Below, piece after piece: positions 1 to 9,831 of a DNA stretch of 64,000 bases. The notes beneath the pieces were generated by a model. The model worked only from the letters and a program-made list of their open reading frames with translations. It ran no database searches and was not told the origin of the DNA. Source of the DNA: Yamadazyma tenuis (Eukaryota > Ascomycota > Pichiomycetes > Serinales > Debaryomycetaceae); NCBI RefSeq assembly GCF_029203305.1, contig NC_089462.1:1240001-1304000 (forward strand), given 5' to 3'. Each line of letters starts with the position of its first letter. The stretch's first letter is position 1. The translations under genes were made by a program, and so were the position numbers.

Positions 1-94
1 TAATCTTCACATCTTCTGGATGCTGTACTTGAGGTTCAATGTAGTCACTGTGGAATCGCAAATCATTCTTGCCGTGGTACACAATTGCTTTCAT
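1..94 (-). CDS. N-terminus of a zinc-type medium-chain dehydrogenase (partial)
   Basis: The reverse strand has an ATG at 94-92 followed by 31 open codons running off the left edge. The peptide begins MKAIVYHGKNDLRF and continues with a short acidic and proline-containing stretch, then EDVKI. This is the usual first strand of the GroES-like domain in butanediol, sorbitol and threonine dehydrogenase relatives. These enzymes oxidise or reduce polyols and acetoin with NAD(P). Only the N-terminus is visible, so the zinc ligands and substrate class cannot be judged. BDH1/BDH2-like is my best guess, by inference. Confidence 0.6.
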   Translation of the reverse strand, partial: MKAIVYHGKNDLRFHSDYIEPQVQHPEDVKI

Positions 95-966
95 ATCTTC
101 TTACTGTCTGGGTGAAGAGATGAAATTGGTGTTGAAAACCGAGACCCCTCGGACTGTCTCGCAATTTTAGACCTGCATCTCGGGCTATCAAATACGGCTG
201 GCCCACAGTGCACCAAACAAGGTTTATACGCAAAATAACAATGTTTGGAGACCGTACGATGTCCATAATATTCGTGTGAAAGGGAAATGTCAAAATGGAA
301 CTAACATTGTCAATATCCGGACAACTTTGTGGTGAATAGGTACATTTTCTCAGGTAACCACAGACACACGCTAATTGTTTTTGGCGATTGGTAACCTCCA
401 ATTTTCCTGCCATTATACACAACCCTCCAACCTTTCTCCAATTCAACAGTTTGAAGTACTCAGTAGAGGACAGATAGCCGAGTATGTCCCTTAATCGCTT
501 TTCCTTAAATCATATTTGAGGCTTCAAACGCTTACTACCATAATTATGGCAAATTTCATGTTCAATAATATCACTGGTCTAATTAGCCCGTAAACCCTAT
601 GCTCTAGAGCTAATTGTTCCTATTACTTTATCTAAGTCTTTATCTTAGTCTATTGTTTTCGCAGCTTAGAGCTGGCTGCTAAACTCGTTTCAAGTAAAGT
701 CGTGTCGATACCTATGTATTTGCACTTTGTCATAATGGGTGCAAAATGATTGTTTGGCAGGTAAGAATGTACCACTGCTACAATGAGATGAAAGTTGACA
801 ATTGAAGAACCACAATAATTGTAGGGGTTAGGTATACATCTCTCTTGTTAAATCGTTGTTAATAAGCTGTCGTTCCTGATGAGCAAAATTCCCAACTTAT
901 GTATTTAATCTGCAGATTCGTCCACCTAAATATTTATCAATAACCTCATAGACGCATTCTATAGAC
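95..966. promoter_or_regulatory. Divergent intergenic region
   Basis: This 0.87 kb stretch separates the leftward dehydrogenase from the rightward small secreted precursor and must hold both promoters. The open frame crossing 63-446 on the minus strand overlaps the dehydrogenase start and has no domain logic. I see no RNA gene. The stretch before 967 is AT-rich but I could not assign a specific TATA box. Confidence 0.5.
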
Positions 967-1305
967 ATGCAACCCACTTTCATTTCATCTTTGTTGGCGC
1001 TTTTCTCTTTCGTCTTTGTTGTTCACGCTGCTGCTATCTATGGGAGAGATGCTATCCCAATTTTAAAACCGTTAAGAGCCAGAAGAAGTATCTGGGAAGA
1101 AGGTACTTTGACCAGAAAAGTCGAAGCGTTCTCCAAGAGAGATAACTCCACATTGGCTACTACAGCACTAGTGGGAAAGAGAGAGAACTCTACGTTAGTC
1201 ACTAGAGTCATAGCTGAAAAGAGAGAGAACGCTACCGATGTTGCAATCAAGAAAAGGTTTGCTGACCTTGATAAAGAGTTGGAGAGAACTAGACTTACGT
1301 ACTAA
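967..1305 (+). CDS. Small secreted precursor with Kex2-flanked peptide repeats
   Basis: This is a 112-residue protein with a clear signal peptide (about residues 1-22, hydrophobic core SLLALFSFVFVV, then HAAA). After a spacer with RR at 39-40, lysine-arginine pairs at 57-58, 71-72 and 85-86, and KKR at 95-97, cut out related peptides. Each begins (D/E)N-(S/A)-T with an N-glycosylation sequon; the first two share NSTL. The 14-residue spacing is regular. Kex2 cleaves after KR in the late Golgi, and this layout is that of pheromone precursors and of Kex2-processed repeat proteins. The repeats do not look like any alpha-factor I know. A secreted peptide function is inferred; a cell-wall protein is possible. 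Confidence 0.7.
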   Translation: MQPTFISSLLALFSFVFVVHAAAIYGRDAIPILKPLRARRSIWEEGTLTRKVEAFSKRDNSTLATTALVGKRENSTLVTRVIAEKRENATDVAIKKRFADLDKELERTRLTY

Positions 1306-1673
1306 CGCTTCAGGGCTAGATCCATCCACAATGTTTTTACTTTTTTTTTAGTCTTCGTTTATTTCCGTCTATATATTTTCTAATCCGTTTCTACTTTTTT
1401 CTTATTCTCAAATAATATACAATGCCCTAATGAGCCCTCTACATGGTCAATATCACTGAATTAACATAAAGGAATAGAAGGCTCTGGATCCTTCAAGGAG
1501 AATTGCTAACCAATTGCTAATTAGCTTTAGTAACAAATTCTGTTTCTGCAGCCGCTTACATCGCGGAAAAATTCATTTTACTAAGATCTTACAAACGAGA
1601 AATATATAAAGTGACCAAATTCATTGATTATTTGTCAACGCCTAGGTTTTCAGAGAAACTATAAATACGGTGA
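1306..1673 (+). promoter_or_regulatory. Pirin promoter region with TATA box
   Basis: This intergenic stretch has a TATA-like AATATATAAA at 1601-1610, about 65 bases before the first pirin ATG (1674) and about 150 before the second in-frame ATG (1761). Transcripts starting at different points could include or exclude the first ATG. Nothing else is recognised. Confidence 0.45.
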
Positions 1674-2774
1674 ATGAATCTCCAGATATTCATAATATCA
1701 ATTTTTTTGCTTAGTTTAATCAAAAAGACCTTGAGTACTAAAATCCCCGAATCTAATCTAATGAACAGAACCGTTAAGAAAATCATACATGCTACTGAAA
1801 GACCTGAAGGAGTTGGAGCAATCGTCAGAAGATTCGTCGGTGTCGATGGAATGAGGCAGTTTTCGCCATTCCTAATGGCTGACCACTTCAGCGGTGGAGA
1901 AGGTGGATTTCCAGAACATCCACATTTAGGACAAGAAACCATTACGTACATTACTAAAGGAGCCTTTGCGCACGAAGACTTCACCGGATCCAAAGGAATC
2001 TTGTACGCTGGTGACTTGCAATTTATGACTGCTGGTAAAGGTGTTGTGCATTCTGAAATGCCTGTTCGGTTACCAGATGGTGTCACACCAGCAGGTATTC
2101 AGCTCTGGGTAGATTTACCCCATGAATTGAAGGAAGTGTCCCCAAGGTACAGAGATTTGAGAGCCTATGAGATCCCAGAAGCTGTTGAACAAGATGGAAA
2201 GTTGACAGTCAAAGTCATCAGTGGAAACTCGTATGGTGTTGAATCCTTAAAAGATTTGGCATACACTCCAATCCACTATTACCACTACATTATGAAACCA
2301 GGCTCGATATTCGAACAACCAGTCCCAGAGAACTTCAACGTTTTCCTTTATGTTACTCAAGGTAATGGCTTGAGGTTAAGCGACGGAAACACTTTGAAGC
2401 AAAATAGTGCTGCTTTTTTCAAAATGGACGGATCTTCCATCAAAGGAGCCAATCCTTTGGATTCCGATAACAACATTGAGTTCATGTTGGTTGGAGGAGA
2501 AGTGTTGGATCAACATACTGTCCACTACGGACCTTTTGTTGCCAAGGACCAAGAAAGAATCAGAAGAGCCTTTGCTGATTATCAGAATGCCAGAAATGGG
2601 TTCGCAAACTTGAAGACATGGAAGACTTTAATTAGCGGTGGTGTTACTGAAGACATGATTCAAAACGATTTGAATGGGTCTTTAGAACTCAGAAAAAAGG
2701 CCGAACAAGAATACTTATCCAGGAAGGCTGCTGAACATCAAACACCAATAGAACCTGTGAAAGACGAATTGTAA
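1674..2774 (+). CDS. Pirin-family protein with N-terminal signal-like extension and C-terminal KDEL
   Basis: The 366-residue reading frame carries a bicupin pirin core that begins at the second Met (residue 30, MNRTVKK). The iron-binding histidine/glutamate pattern is visible as HPHLGQETITY, then HED, then VVHSEMP. Pirins are usually nuclear or cytosolic iron-dependent redox sensors or quercetinases. This one has an extra 29-residue N-terminus with a hydrophobic stretch (IFIISIFLLSLI), and it ends in PVKDEL. A signal sequence plus KDEL would place it in the ER lumen. Starting at residue 30 (position 1761) would give a normal cytosolic pirin, so dual localisation is possible. Candida species have several PRN genes; which one this matches is unknown. 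Confidence 0.85.
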   Translation: MNLQIFIISIFLLSLIKKTLSTKIPESNLMNRTVKKIIHATERPEGVGAIVRRFVGVDGMRQFSPFLMADHFSGGEGGFPEHPHLGQETITYITKGAFAHEDFTGSKGILYAGDLQFMTAGKGVVHSEMPVRLPDGVTPAGIQLWVDLPHELKEVSPRYRDLRAYEIPEAVEQDGKLTVKVISGNSYGVESLKDLAYTPIHYYHYIMKPGSIFEQPVPENFNVFLYVTQGNGLRLSDGNTLKQNSAAFFKMDGSSIKGANPLDSDNNIEFMLVGGEVLDQHTVHYGPFVAKDQERIRRAFADYQNARNGFANLKTWKTLISGGVTEDMIQNDLNGSLELRKKAEQEYLSRKAAEHQTPIEPVKDEL

Positions 2775-2894
2775 AAGGTCTAACTATTTATTTTATGTGT
2801 CCGTGTATAGTAAAATCGTATTTATTAGTATTTTGATGATTATTTCGCAGCTCTCAATTCTCGCGTCGCGTGAATTTAATATTTGTATTTTGTA

Positions 2895-4079
2895 ATGACG
2901 ATGGGAGATTCACAAAAGGAGGTTGAATACATCTCCGACAAACTCTTCAAGGACAACTCCATTGTTTCTTACTCTCAGCTATCCAAAGATTTGGGTGTAC
3001 CTTTGAGCCGTTCTAAAGAAATCTTGTATAATTTCTTCAAGTCCAATAAGACAAAATTGAATGCTTCATTTATTATAACTGGAACCGTTAAAGGTGCCAT
3101 CGAGCTTAAGTTCGTCGAGTTTGAAGATCAAGTCAATGAGCATTTGAAAGCGTTCGATAAAGTCTCCAGTGTGCACATTTACTCTTTGAGTTTGAGTGAA
3201 TTCAAATACTCCGTTAAGGACCTTGTTTTGAACCAATTGAAGATTCAGGTTAGCGTCGATAAGTTGGATTACTATTACGACTTGGGGATGATTAAAGGCC
3301 CCGCATTGGTAGCCTCTTCAAACAGCCTTCTACAGCCTGTCAAAGCAGAGGTTGTACCAATTAACAATAGCGCGAGGTCCCCAACCAATGTGAAGCAGGA
3401 GCCCAAAAAGTTCAACACTGGTCTTTCATCAGGTTATGTATCGAGGAAGCAACAGAAACCTGCCCCTATTGGATCCGATATAACTAAGATGGCTTCGACA
3501 AAGAGAAAGGCAGAGCCAGTACCAAAGTACCAGTATAAATCACGGAAGCCTGCAACTCAAAAGCCGGATAAGGTGGTGATGTCTCACGACTATGACAACG
3601 ATGACGAACACGCGGATCTTGATGTGGCCAAGAAGATAACCAAGGAAGATAAAACCAAGCTCTCAGCCATGTTTGAGGATGATTTTAGTGATAATGATGG
3701 CAACGTTAACGAACTTGAGGAGCCTATTATGGCAGAAGACAATGAAGACGAAAATGTGGAATTATTCAAGATGGAGGCCGATGAAGCGAAACCTGCAGAA
3801 GTAGGAGTCGAAGAAGTTGAAGCCCCGGAAGAGGGGATGACAAATTTTGAGCTTGAACAGCCCCAAGAACCCGAGTATGATGAGGATGGTTACATAATAA
3901 CACACCGCCCAAAGCCTAAAGCCAATAAAGCGGCTAAATCAGCAAACAAGCCTAAAGCCCCACTGCAAAACAATGCACCTACAGAAATAGGCTCAGCTCC
4001 TCCTCTGAGTAAGATAGCCCCCAAAACGGGAAACAAAAAACAAGCCTCACTCATGAACTTCTTCGGGAAGAAGAAATGA
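2895..4079 (+). CDS. POL32: DNA polymerase delta third subunit
   Basis: This 394-residue protein has the Pol32/p66 layout. A compact N-terminal domain (about residues 1-145) binds the Pol31 subunit. A long acidic and lysine-rich disordered middle follows. At the extreme C-terminus is a PCNA-interacting box, QASLMNFFGKKK, which fits QxxLxxFF. It makes polymerase delta processive and supports break-induced replication and translesion synthesis in the nucleus. The first ATG of the frame is at 2895, with a second at 2901; upstream codons in frame lack an ATG. It sits about 120 bases downstream of the pirin gene on the same strand. Confidence 0.9.
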   Translation: MTMGDSQKEVEYISDKLFKDNSIVSYSQLSKDLGVPLSRSKEILYNFFKSNKTKLNASFIITGTVKGAIELKFVEFEDQVNEHLKAFDKVSSVHIYSLSLSEFKYSVKDLVLNQLKIQVSVDKLDYYYDLGMIKGPALVASSNSLLQPVKAEVVPINNSARSPTNVKQEPKKFNTGLSSGYVSRKQQKPAPIGSDITKMASTKRKAEPVPKYQYKSRKPATQKPDKVVMSHDYDNDDEHADLDVAKKITKEDKTKLSAMFEDDFSDNDGNVNELEEPIMAEDNEDENVELFKMEADEAKPAEVGVEEVEAPEEGMTNFELEQPQEPEYDEDGYIITHRPKPKANKAAKSANKPKAPLQNNAPTEIGSAPPLSKIAPKTGNKKQASLMNFFGKKK

Positions 4080-4421
4080 ACATCGCTAGCAATGCAAACA
4101 TTGGTCTGTATATTGCTTATGCCTTTTAATGGATATTTCTTACAAAATTACGCTTTCCCTCACAAAACAAAAGAACTTCCTTATTGGGAAATCATTAATT
4201 ACATTTCCTAATTAGGTGCACATTTTGCAATAACACTTTGAAAATTACTTTAATAGGAAAAGATATTTATTTACCAAGACTATAATCCCCATAATCATAA
4301 TGCGAGAGGGTGAAACTAATCCTTTACTCTCTACGGCAGCATAAAACCCGCAAGGAGTCCAACAAATTATTGTTATTAAAATAATTTCATTTTAGTATAT
4401 CCCCCATCTCCATTCGTTACT
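4080..4421 (+). promoter_or_regulatory. Intergenic region upstream of the OP4-like gene
   Basis: This is an AT-rich spacer of 342 bases between POL32 and the next gene on the same strand. I see no ORF, RNA gene or clear repeat. It presumably contains the promoter of the downstream secreted protein. Confidence 0.4.
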
Positions 4422-5429
4422 ATGAGATTGAGTACTACTGCTTTGCTTACAATTGCCATAACTACTTCCATAGTTAATTCAGCTCCGACAGTGGCAGAAT
4501 CCGGTGTCGGAGTTATTGCTAAGAGAAGCGATGACTTGGAAAATATCTTGCTCGACTTGCAAAACTTCAAGGACAAGCGAGAAGAAACCTTGAGCACTTT
4601 AAGCAAGAGAGAATATCAAATTGTTACTGATGTTTTGAAAGCTTTGAACGATACGGAATTGGCTCCTAAGATCATTCACTACTTGGCTACTAATTCCACT
4701 TTACAGCCCATTGTCATCAGTACAATTGTCACCGTGTTGAAGAGCGGATTGTTGAACATGACAACATTGTTCAATGCTTTGGATCAGTCTGGGTTGGTTA
4801 CAACGGTGGTACAAGACTTGATTTCTGACTGTTCTTTGTATGTGTCGTTGTTCAGAACTGCAGAAGGAATCATTTCTGACTTGGTTTCTAAGGTTCAATC
4901 TGCTATTAACTCTTCCAAGAGAGATTTGAAGGCCGTGCAAAGACAGGAAAAGCGTACTGCTTTGAAATCTGTTTTAGAAGCTAGATCTAATTTGGATGCT
5001 AGACTTGACTTAGATGAGGTTGTGGTTAATTTGTTGCAATCGTTGGCTAACTCAGGATTAGCCAGTTCGGTTGTTAAGTCTATCATCACTGATTCATCTT
5101 ATATCCCATTTGCCGAAAGCTTGATTTCCGCAGTATTGTCTAGTAATGCCTTGGATTTGGGTGAATTAGTTGATGCTGTTGAAAATACCAACTTGGCTTC
5201 TGATTTGCTTAAGTCCATTTTGAATGTTAACACCTTCGATACTGTCGTCACCAATGCTTTTGCTGCTTTCTCTGGTGATTGTTCTACCTCGTCTGGTTCG
5301 GGCTCGTCTGGTTCTTCTGCCGCCACTACTTCTGCTGGCTCATCGGGTTCTACTTCTACCACCACCACTACTGACCCATGTAAGAAGAAGAGAAGAAGAA
5401 GAAGAAGAAGAGCTAACTACAACTACTAG
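4422..5429 (+). CDS. Secreted OP4-like protein with arginine-rich tail
   Basis: This is a 335-residue protein with a signal peptide (residues 1-20, ending VNSA). Candidate Kex2 sites follow near residues 34-35, 52-53 and 62-63. Two related alpha-helical segments rich in Leu, Val and Ser carry motifs of the kind LAPKIIHYL and LASSVVKSII. A Ser/Gly/Thr-rich linker then leads to a basic tail (a KKK-R7 run before ANYNY). The helical repeats and basic end recall the opaque-phase protein Op4 of Candida albicans and related secreted proteins of CTG yeasts. I make that link from family memory, with moderate confidence. The tail is encoded by an AGA/AAG microsatellite near 5382-5411, so its length may vary between strains. 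Function is unknown. Confidence 0.55.
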   Translation: MRLSTTALLTIAITTSIVNSAPTVAESGVGVIAKRSDDLENILLDLQNFKDKREETLSTLSKREYQIVTDVLKALNDTELAPKIIHYLATNSTLQPIVISTIVTVLKSGLLNMTTLFNALDQSGLVTTVVQDLISDCSLYVSLFRTAEGIISDLVSKVQSAINSSKRDLKAVQRQEKRTALKSVLEARSNLDARLDLDEVVVNLLQSLANSGLASSVVKSIITDSSYIPFAESLISAVLSSNALDLGELVDAVENTNLASDLLKSILNVNTFDTVVTNAFAAFSGDCSTSSGSGSSGSSAATTSAGSSGSTSTTTTTDPCKKKRRRRRRRANYNY

Positions 5430-5815
5430 AGAGACCTGCTCAGGGTACCGTTAAGAAACCCAAAAAAACTGGTCTTTCTTGTGGCGACAACTACGGAAAC
5501 GGATACGAATATCATACCACTTAATCACCCTTCTGTATAATTGTATAATTCTTCAAAAATATATTTTATGCGAATATTATTATGAAGGGCCCCATCCATT
5601 TTACCTTATTAGGCGAAGGCGATGACTGCGAAAAATTATCTTCCGCATTCGGGGCCATTGTAAACACTCGCACTCTAGATAGTTTCAGTAGCACTGTTCC
5701 TTTTAAACTATAGTGAACCCATAGATTGGTTTTGTTCTTTAGGTCCTTCCTTTTAATTAACCATTAGCGGATCGTTGTTCCTTAGCTATTATCAATCTCG
5801 AATTGGTCAGCAATC
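5430..5815 (+). promoter_or_regulatory. Intergenic region upstream of the Bud8/9-like gene
   Basis: This is a 386-base spacer. A frame on the minus strand (5782-6105) overlaps the next gene and is a shadow. No RNA gene or repeat is recognised. Confidence 0.4.
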
Positions 5816-7438
5816 ATGAACACTGATTCTGAAGCTATCTCGCCTTCAAGACATAAGAGACTTGGGACGTCCGAATTCCAATCTCCTACCAAACCATTGC
5901 ATAGCATCTTTAGAAGACAAAATTCATTTGATTCGGCGGACAGCTCCACTAGTTTTGGCTCCAATCGTCGTTCTATTTCTCCTATAAGAAAGTCCTTGTC
6001 TAACTCGTTGTATAATCCCACAAGCCCTTCACGACTCAGCACTACTGCAGGTAAGCTCAGAAATCTTGTTCCAATGCTTTCAGGGTCCCGATCATCAGTA
6101 CACACTGATGTATCTCAGATCACTTCCCTCACTTCCCAGTTGTTTCAGCCGGTACAAGATGATTCAACATCCATCAGAGATTTTGCAGACACTTCAGGAG
6201 ATGATGATGATGACTCTGGCTCTAAATACAGTGCAAGTGTAGAAAGCATACTTCAGGAATACACTGACGATAGTCCCAAAAAGAAGTTTTTCTTCAATGA
6301 GCACTTTGATGAGAAATCTCTAGCTTCTGTGAAGAGAAACATAAGCACGAAGTCAGTGATCGAGAGGACTCTCAATGAAACCAGGAGCGATTTTGAGGGT
6401 ACCTCTGGGTCTCATAATAGTTCAGTCGGTCGGTCTTCAAAGGATTTTGCTATCTTTCACGATGCTAGTGGTTTCATTGGCTCAAGTAGCAGTAATCGCA
6501 GCAGTTCTGCCAACCCTGCTGCCAATAAGCATATGACAGCATTATCCAGCATCGATAATAATACCTCATCCTCAAGCAGTAGGAATAAAATTTACTATGA
6601 TACCACTACTTATGATAACTTAAATGAGACTTCCGAGAGACCGTTATTTGAACAGAAGAGTTTCATAAATTCCAGAACCTCATTGAATTCCGGAGAATTA
6701 TTATCCAAATTGAACCGCTCTTTATCTGATGTAGCAGATCGGCATGTACATCCTTCTAGAGCCGTGGTTGCATATCGAGTGAAGAATTCTCAGTCTCCCA
6801 AACTCATCCAAATTCCCAATCCTGAACCAGCTCATTACCATGATTCTGATATCAGCTCCGAAAACTCGATTGGCTCGATAACAGTCCCAACCACACGTGG
6901 TATTGTATCTAAGGCTCCTAAGTTTGGTTCAGCTTACCTTGGATCTGCTAGAAGACCTCCTCCACAGGCACCTGTTCAAGATTCATTGTATAAATACAAC
7001 CAACATGAAGATATGTACCAATCACAAACAACCAAAACAGTGGTTGACGGATTTCCAGCCATTGGAACTGCCCAAAGTAATGTGACATCTCCAGACTACA
7101 CGGACTATGATGAGAGTTATTTTGGAAACTTAGAAGAGAAACAATCTCAGGAATATGTTGCTCCTCAACATTTCTCATGGTCTTATTTTGTACTTCTCAT
7201 GGGAATAGGTTTAATTCTTCCACCTATATATTTCTTGGTTTCATTGGGGATTTTCGACAAGTTGAAAAGCTCTAAAAACTATTACAACGGAATCTATTAT
7301 CAGCAGCAGCTTCTGGTAAATAGGGGTAGGGTAGTCAAGTTTAGTCCTCGGCAAAAACTTGTGAGCTTCTTTGTTGGAATTCTTTGGTTTTCTATAGTGC
7401 TCGGTATGATAGGAGTCGGTTTTGGGTTAACGCAATGA
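5816..7438 (+). CDS. Bud8/Bud9-like bud-site landmark candidate
   Basis: This 540-residue protein has a long Ser/Asn-rich N-terminal region with no signal peptide. Two transmembrane helices lie at the very end (about 457-480 and 515-537), separated by a short basic loop, with only a few residues after the second. That architecture is typical of the yeast bipolar budding landmarks Bud8 and Bud9, whose serine-rich part is outside the cell. The match is mainly architectural, because the N-terminal part evolves quickly. An unrelated two-helix plasma-membrane protein is possible. The start ATG at 5816 is the first in the frame. Confidence 0.45.
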   Translation: MNTDSEAISPSRHKRLGTSEFQSPTKPLHSIFRRQNSFDSADSSTSFGSNRRSISPIRKSLSNSLYNPTSPSRLSTTAGKLRNLVPMLSGSRSSVHTDVSQITSLTSQLFQPVQDDSTSIRDFADTSGDDDDDSGSKYSASVESILQEYTDDSPKKKFFFNEHFDEKSLASVKRNISTKSVIERTLNETRSDFEGTSGSHNSSVGRSSKDFAIFHDASGFIGSSSSNRSSSANPAANKHMTALSSIDNNTSSSSSRNKIYYDTTTYDNLNETSERPLFEQKSFINSRTSLNSGELLSKLNRSLSDVADRHVHPSRAVVAYRVKNSQSPKLIQIPNPEPAHYHDSDISSENSIGSITVPTTRGIVSKAPKFGSAYLGSARRPPPQAPVQDSLYKYNQHEDMYQSQTTKTVVDGFPAIGTAQSNVTSPDYTDYDESYFGNLEEKQSQEYVAPQHFSWSYFVLLMGIGLILPPIYFLVSLGIFDKLKSSKNYYNGIYYQQQLLVNRGRVVKFSPRQKLVSFFVGILWFSIVLGMIGVGFGLTQ

Positions 7439-7757
7439 AATGTAAAATAGAATATACATGATCATATCCCCGTATTCGGAGGTGAGATCTAGACTAATTC
7501 TTTTTAAAAATTGTTCTTTGTCATAGAAACAGAATTACAAGAATCTGGTATGGATGTAGCAGTAGTCAACATTTGGGATTTAGTATATAACGCTAGCAAT
7601 AGCCCTAAAGCCTGTTTCATATTCAAATATCATTCTCCAACAAGGGTTTTTGCAACTGTCGGATTAGGAGAGGTCGCGAATTAATGATCACAGATGCGAG
7701 CAACTGGGGAATTTTGTGGTTTCAATCTTACCCGTACAAGATCTACATATTCACAAA
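7439..7757 (+). promoter_or_regulatory. Intergenic region upstream of SIP5
   Basis: This 319-base spacer includes non-ATG codons in frame with SIP5 from 7716. The real start is the ATG at 7758, because it gives the conserved MGN N-terminus. Nothing else is seen. Confidence 0.45.
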
Positions 7758-9266
7758 ATGGGGAATACACCAGCAAAGGAGTCCAGACCACGGGCTTCGT
7801 CTTATAGCAGCAGTAACTCCGGTAGCTATCCTGGGGTAGATACTCAACCGAATCTTGGGTACAGTTACAATTATGGCTACGGCCGGAGCCCAGGATCCCC
7901 ATTTAACTCCTACTTGGGTGAATCTCGGTCTCGACGTAATACTACATCCTCGGTGTTTGGTCATATAGTACCATCACGTAAGTCCAAGAAACTGGAAGAA
8001 AAGGATCGACTTCGGGAAGAACATTATATGAACTTGATCGTTAAATTTGACGAATCAGTTGATGGCGGATATTTGGCACCTTACGGAACTTACAAATCCA
8101 ACTTGGATTTTGACCTGGAAATAGTCAGAGGCTTGATAGTGGCTCGGCGGTTGGCCCCATTCTACACGCCTTTACAGGATTTTGATGAATCTTGGAGTGA
8201 TCAAGAGTTACTTATTATCATCAAACAACTCACATTGCACCTGATTGAAGGAGCATATAGTGGGGAAGAGGAAGATGATGATATAGACAATCATAAGATT
8301 CATAGGTCGTCTAACTTTTACAAAAGACAAGAACAGAAGATCAAGTTGAAGATGCTCATCGAGAAGATTAAAGAGTTACAGAAACAACAAGAAGATAGGT
8401 ATTTGGAAGCCAAGACATCGAGCTCAGTGGTGAAGTCTTTACCATCCAATAATCTTTTATTGAGGTTATATAGAAACCCAGTTGAATGTCCCATCTGTTT
8501 TGTGTTCTATCCGGACAACTTGAATCTCTCCCGTTGCTGTTTGCAGCCAATCTGTTCTGAATGCTTTGTGCAAATCAAGAGATTAGATCCCCACCCTCCT
8601 CACGATGATCCCACCAATGCCAATACTGTGAAAAGAACCACGGAAGAATTACCACACACATTGATCAGTGAGCCATCTAACTGTCCTTACTGTGCTATGA
8701 CAGATTTTGGAGTTATTTTTGATAAAAACCTTGATTTTTCTACCGGCATCAATGGCATTCCACCGCATGATTTTGAACAAACGAACAAAAGTACACCCAA
8801 TGTTAATGATAATGATAATGAAAGTGATGAACAAGCCGTAATGTCGTCATCACCTACCAGTGAACAAGAACCGTCTATAATTCCAACGAAGCTTCGCAAA
8901 AGAAGGGAATCTGTTCCGGCAAATTCTCCTCGTGTCATCACGATCGATCAGATACGACCTGACTGGGAAAGTAAGCTTTTATCGGCGAGAAGCAAGTTGG
9001 CCCGTAAGGCTGCTGCTGCTAGCGCAATTCATGCTTCCAATTTAATCATTAACCCGGAGACTGAGATGGCTGAGTACGACACCCGTAGAAGAAGAAACAC
9101 GGGTAGCTCCACGCAGAGCCAACAGAATCTGCGATTGCAAACGATGGAAGAGCGAATGATTGAAGAAGCTTTACGTTTGTCGATCATAGATGAAGAAGAA
9201 CGCAAACGTAAAGAGGAGGAAAAGAAACGCAAAGATAAGTCTAATAGAGATAGATCCTTTTCATAG
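7758..9266 (+). CDS. SIP5: Snf1-interacting protein Sip5
   Basis: This is a 502-residue protein beginning MGNTPAK, an N-myristoylation signal as in S. cerevisiae Sip5. Conserved Sip5 landmarks include the segment with ETVDGG-type sequence (here ESVDGGYLAPYG), then LAPFYTPLQDFDESW. A RING-like cysteine cluster follows, from about residue 244 (CPICFVFYP, CCLQPICSECFVQIKRLDPH) to CPYC near 309. The C-terminus is a charged coiled coil ending EERKRKEEEKKRK. In budding yeast Sip5 links the Reg1-Glc7 phosphatase with the Snf1 kinase in glucose signalling. The acidic and basic tail may form an extended helix. Confidence 0.9.
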   Translation: MGNTPAKESRPRASSYSSSNSGSYPGVDTQPNLGYSYNYGYGRSPGSPFNSYLGESRSRRNTTSSVFGHIVPSRKSKKLEEKDRLREEHYMNLIVKFDESVDGGYLAPYGTYKSNLDFDLEIVRGLIVARRLAPFYTPLQDFDESWSDQELLIIIKQLTLHLIEGAYSGEEEDDDIDNHKIHRSSNFYKRQEQKIKLKMLIEKIKELQKQQEDRYLEAKTSSSVVKSLPSNNLLLRLYRNPVECPICFVFYPDNLNLSRCCLQPICSECFVQIKRLDPHPPHDDPTNANTVKRTTEELPHTLISEPSNCPYCAMTDFGVIFDKNLDFSTGINGIPPHDFEQTNKSTPNVNDNDNESDEQAVMSSSPTSEQEPSIIPTKLRKRRESVPANSPRVITIDQIRPDWESKLLSARSKLARKAAAASAIHASNLIINPETEMAEYDTRRRRNTGSSTQSQQNLRLQTMEERMIEEALRLSIIDEEERKRKEEEKKRKDKSNRDRSFS

Positions 9267-9831
9267 TTCTGGGTTTTAGTTTTTATACACATATGATAAG
9301 AAGGCTTTGTGTTCACCAATTGTAGTAAAGTTAAAGCTTAAATATCCAAGTTAAACAAAAATGCACTAGATCGCAAAAATTGCAAATTTCATACTTAGAA
9401 TGTGCATAACTGTATATCTGCTTACCAGAGGACTCGGTATAATTGACAAATTACTGTGTTATTCACTTCCATACTATACTGGTCCACCAAGTCCACATTT
9501 CTATACAACCAAGTACAATACATTGTATTTTACTGTCATCACGTGATGTGTTGCGAAGAAAATTTGTCGTCAACTAATACATGTTTTATGGCAAATGTTA
9601 CATTTATCATATCTGAGAATTTCACCCGATTTGGAAATCGCTATCTAGGTTGGGCTAATCTCCACCTTTAATCACATCAAGTCAAAATCGTGCTATCCTT
9701 CAGCTAACTTCTTCCCCAGTTCAGAGTATTTTATGACAAGAATGTCACGGGATGAACAGCGCCGCATAAAGCCGTTAAGCGAGAAAATAGTGCGGTGAAA
9801 ATAAACCTTGCATATTCATAATTACAGTTAA
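9267..9831 (+). promoter_or_regulatory. Intergenic region upstream of the MDR-like gene
   Basis: This is a 565-base AT-rich spacer. A short frame at 9456-9671 has no coding signature. I see no RNA gene or repeat. Confidence 0.4.

Noticed and set aside
63..446. 127-codon minus-strand frame at the left end
   Set aside because: It overlaps the start of the dehydrogenase in another frame and has no domain or composition support.
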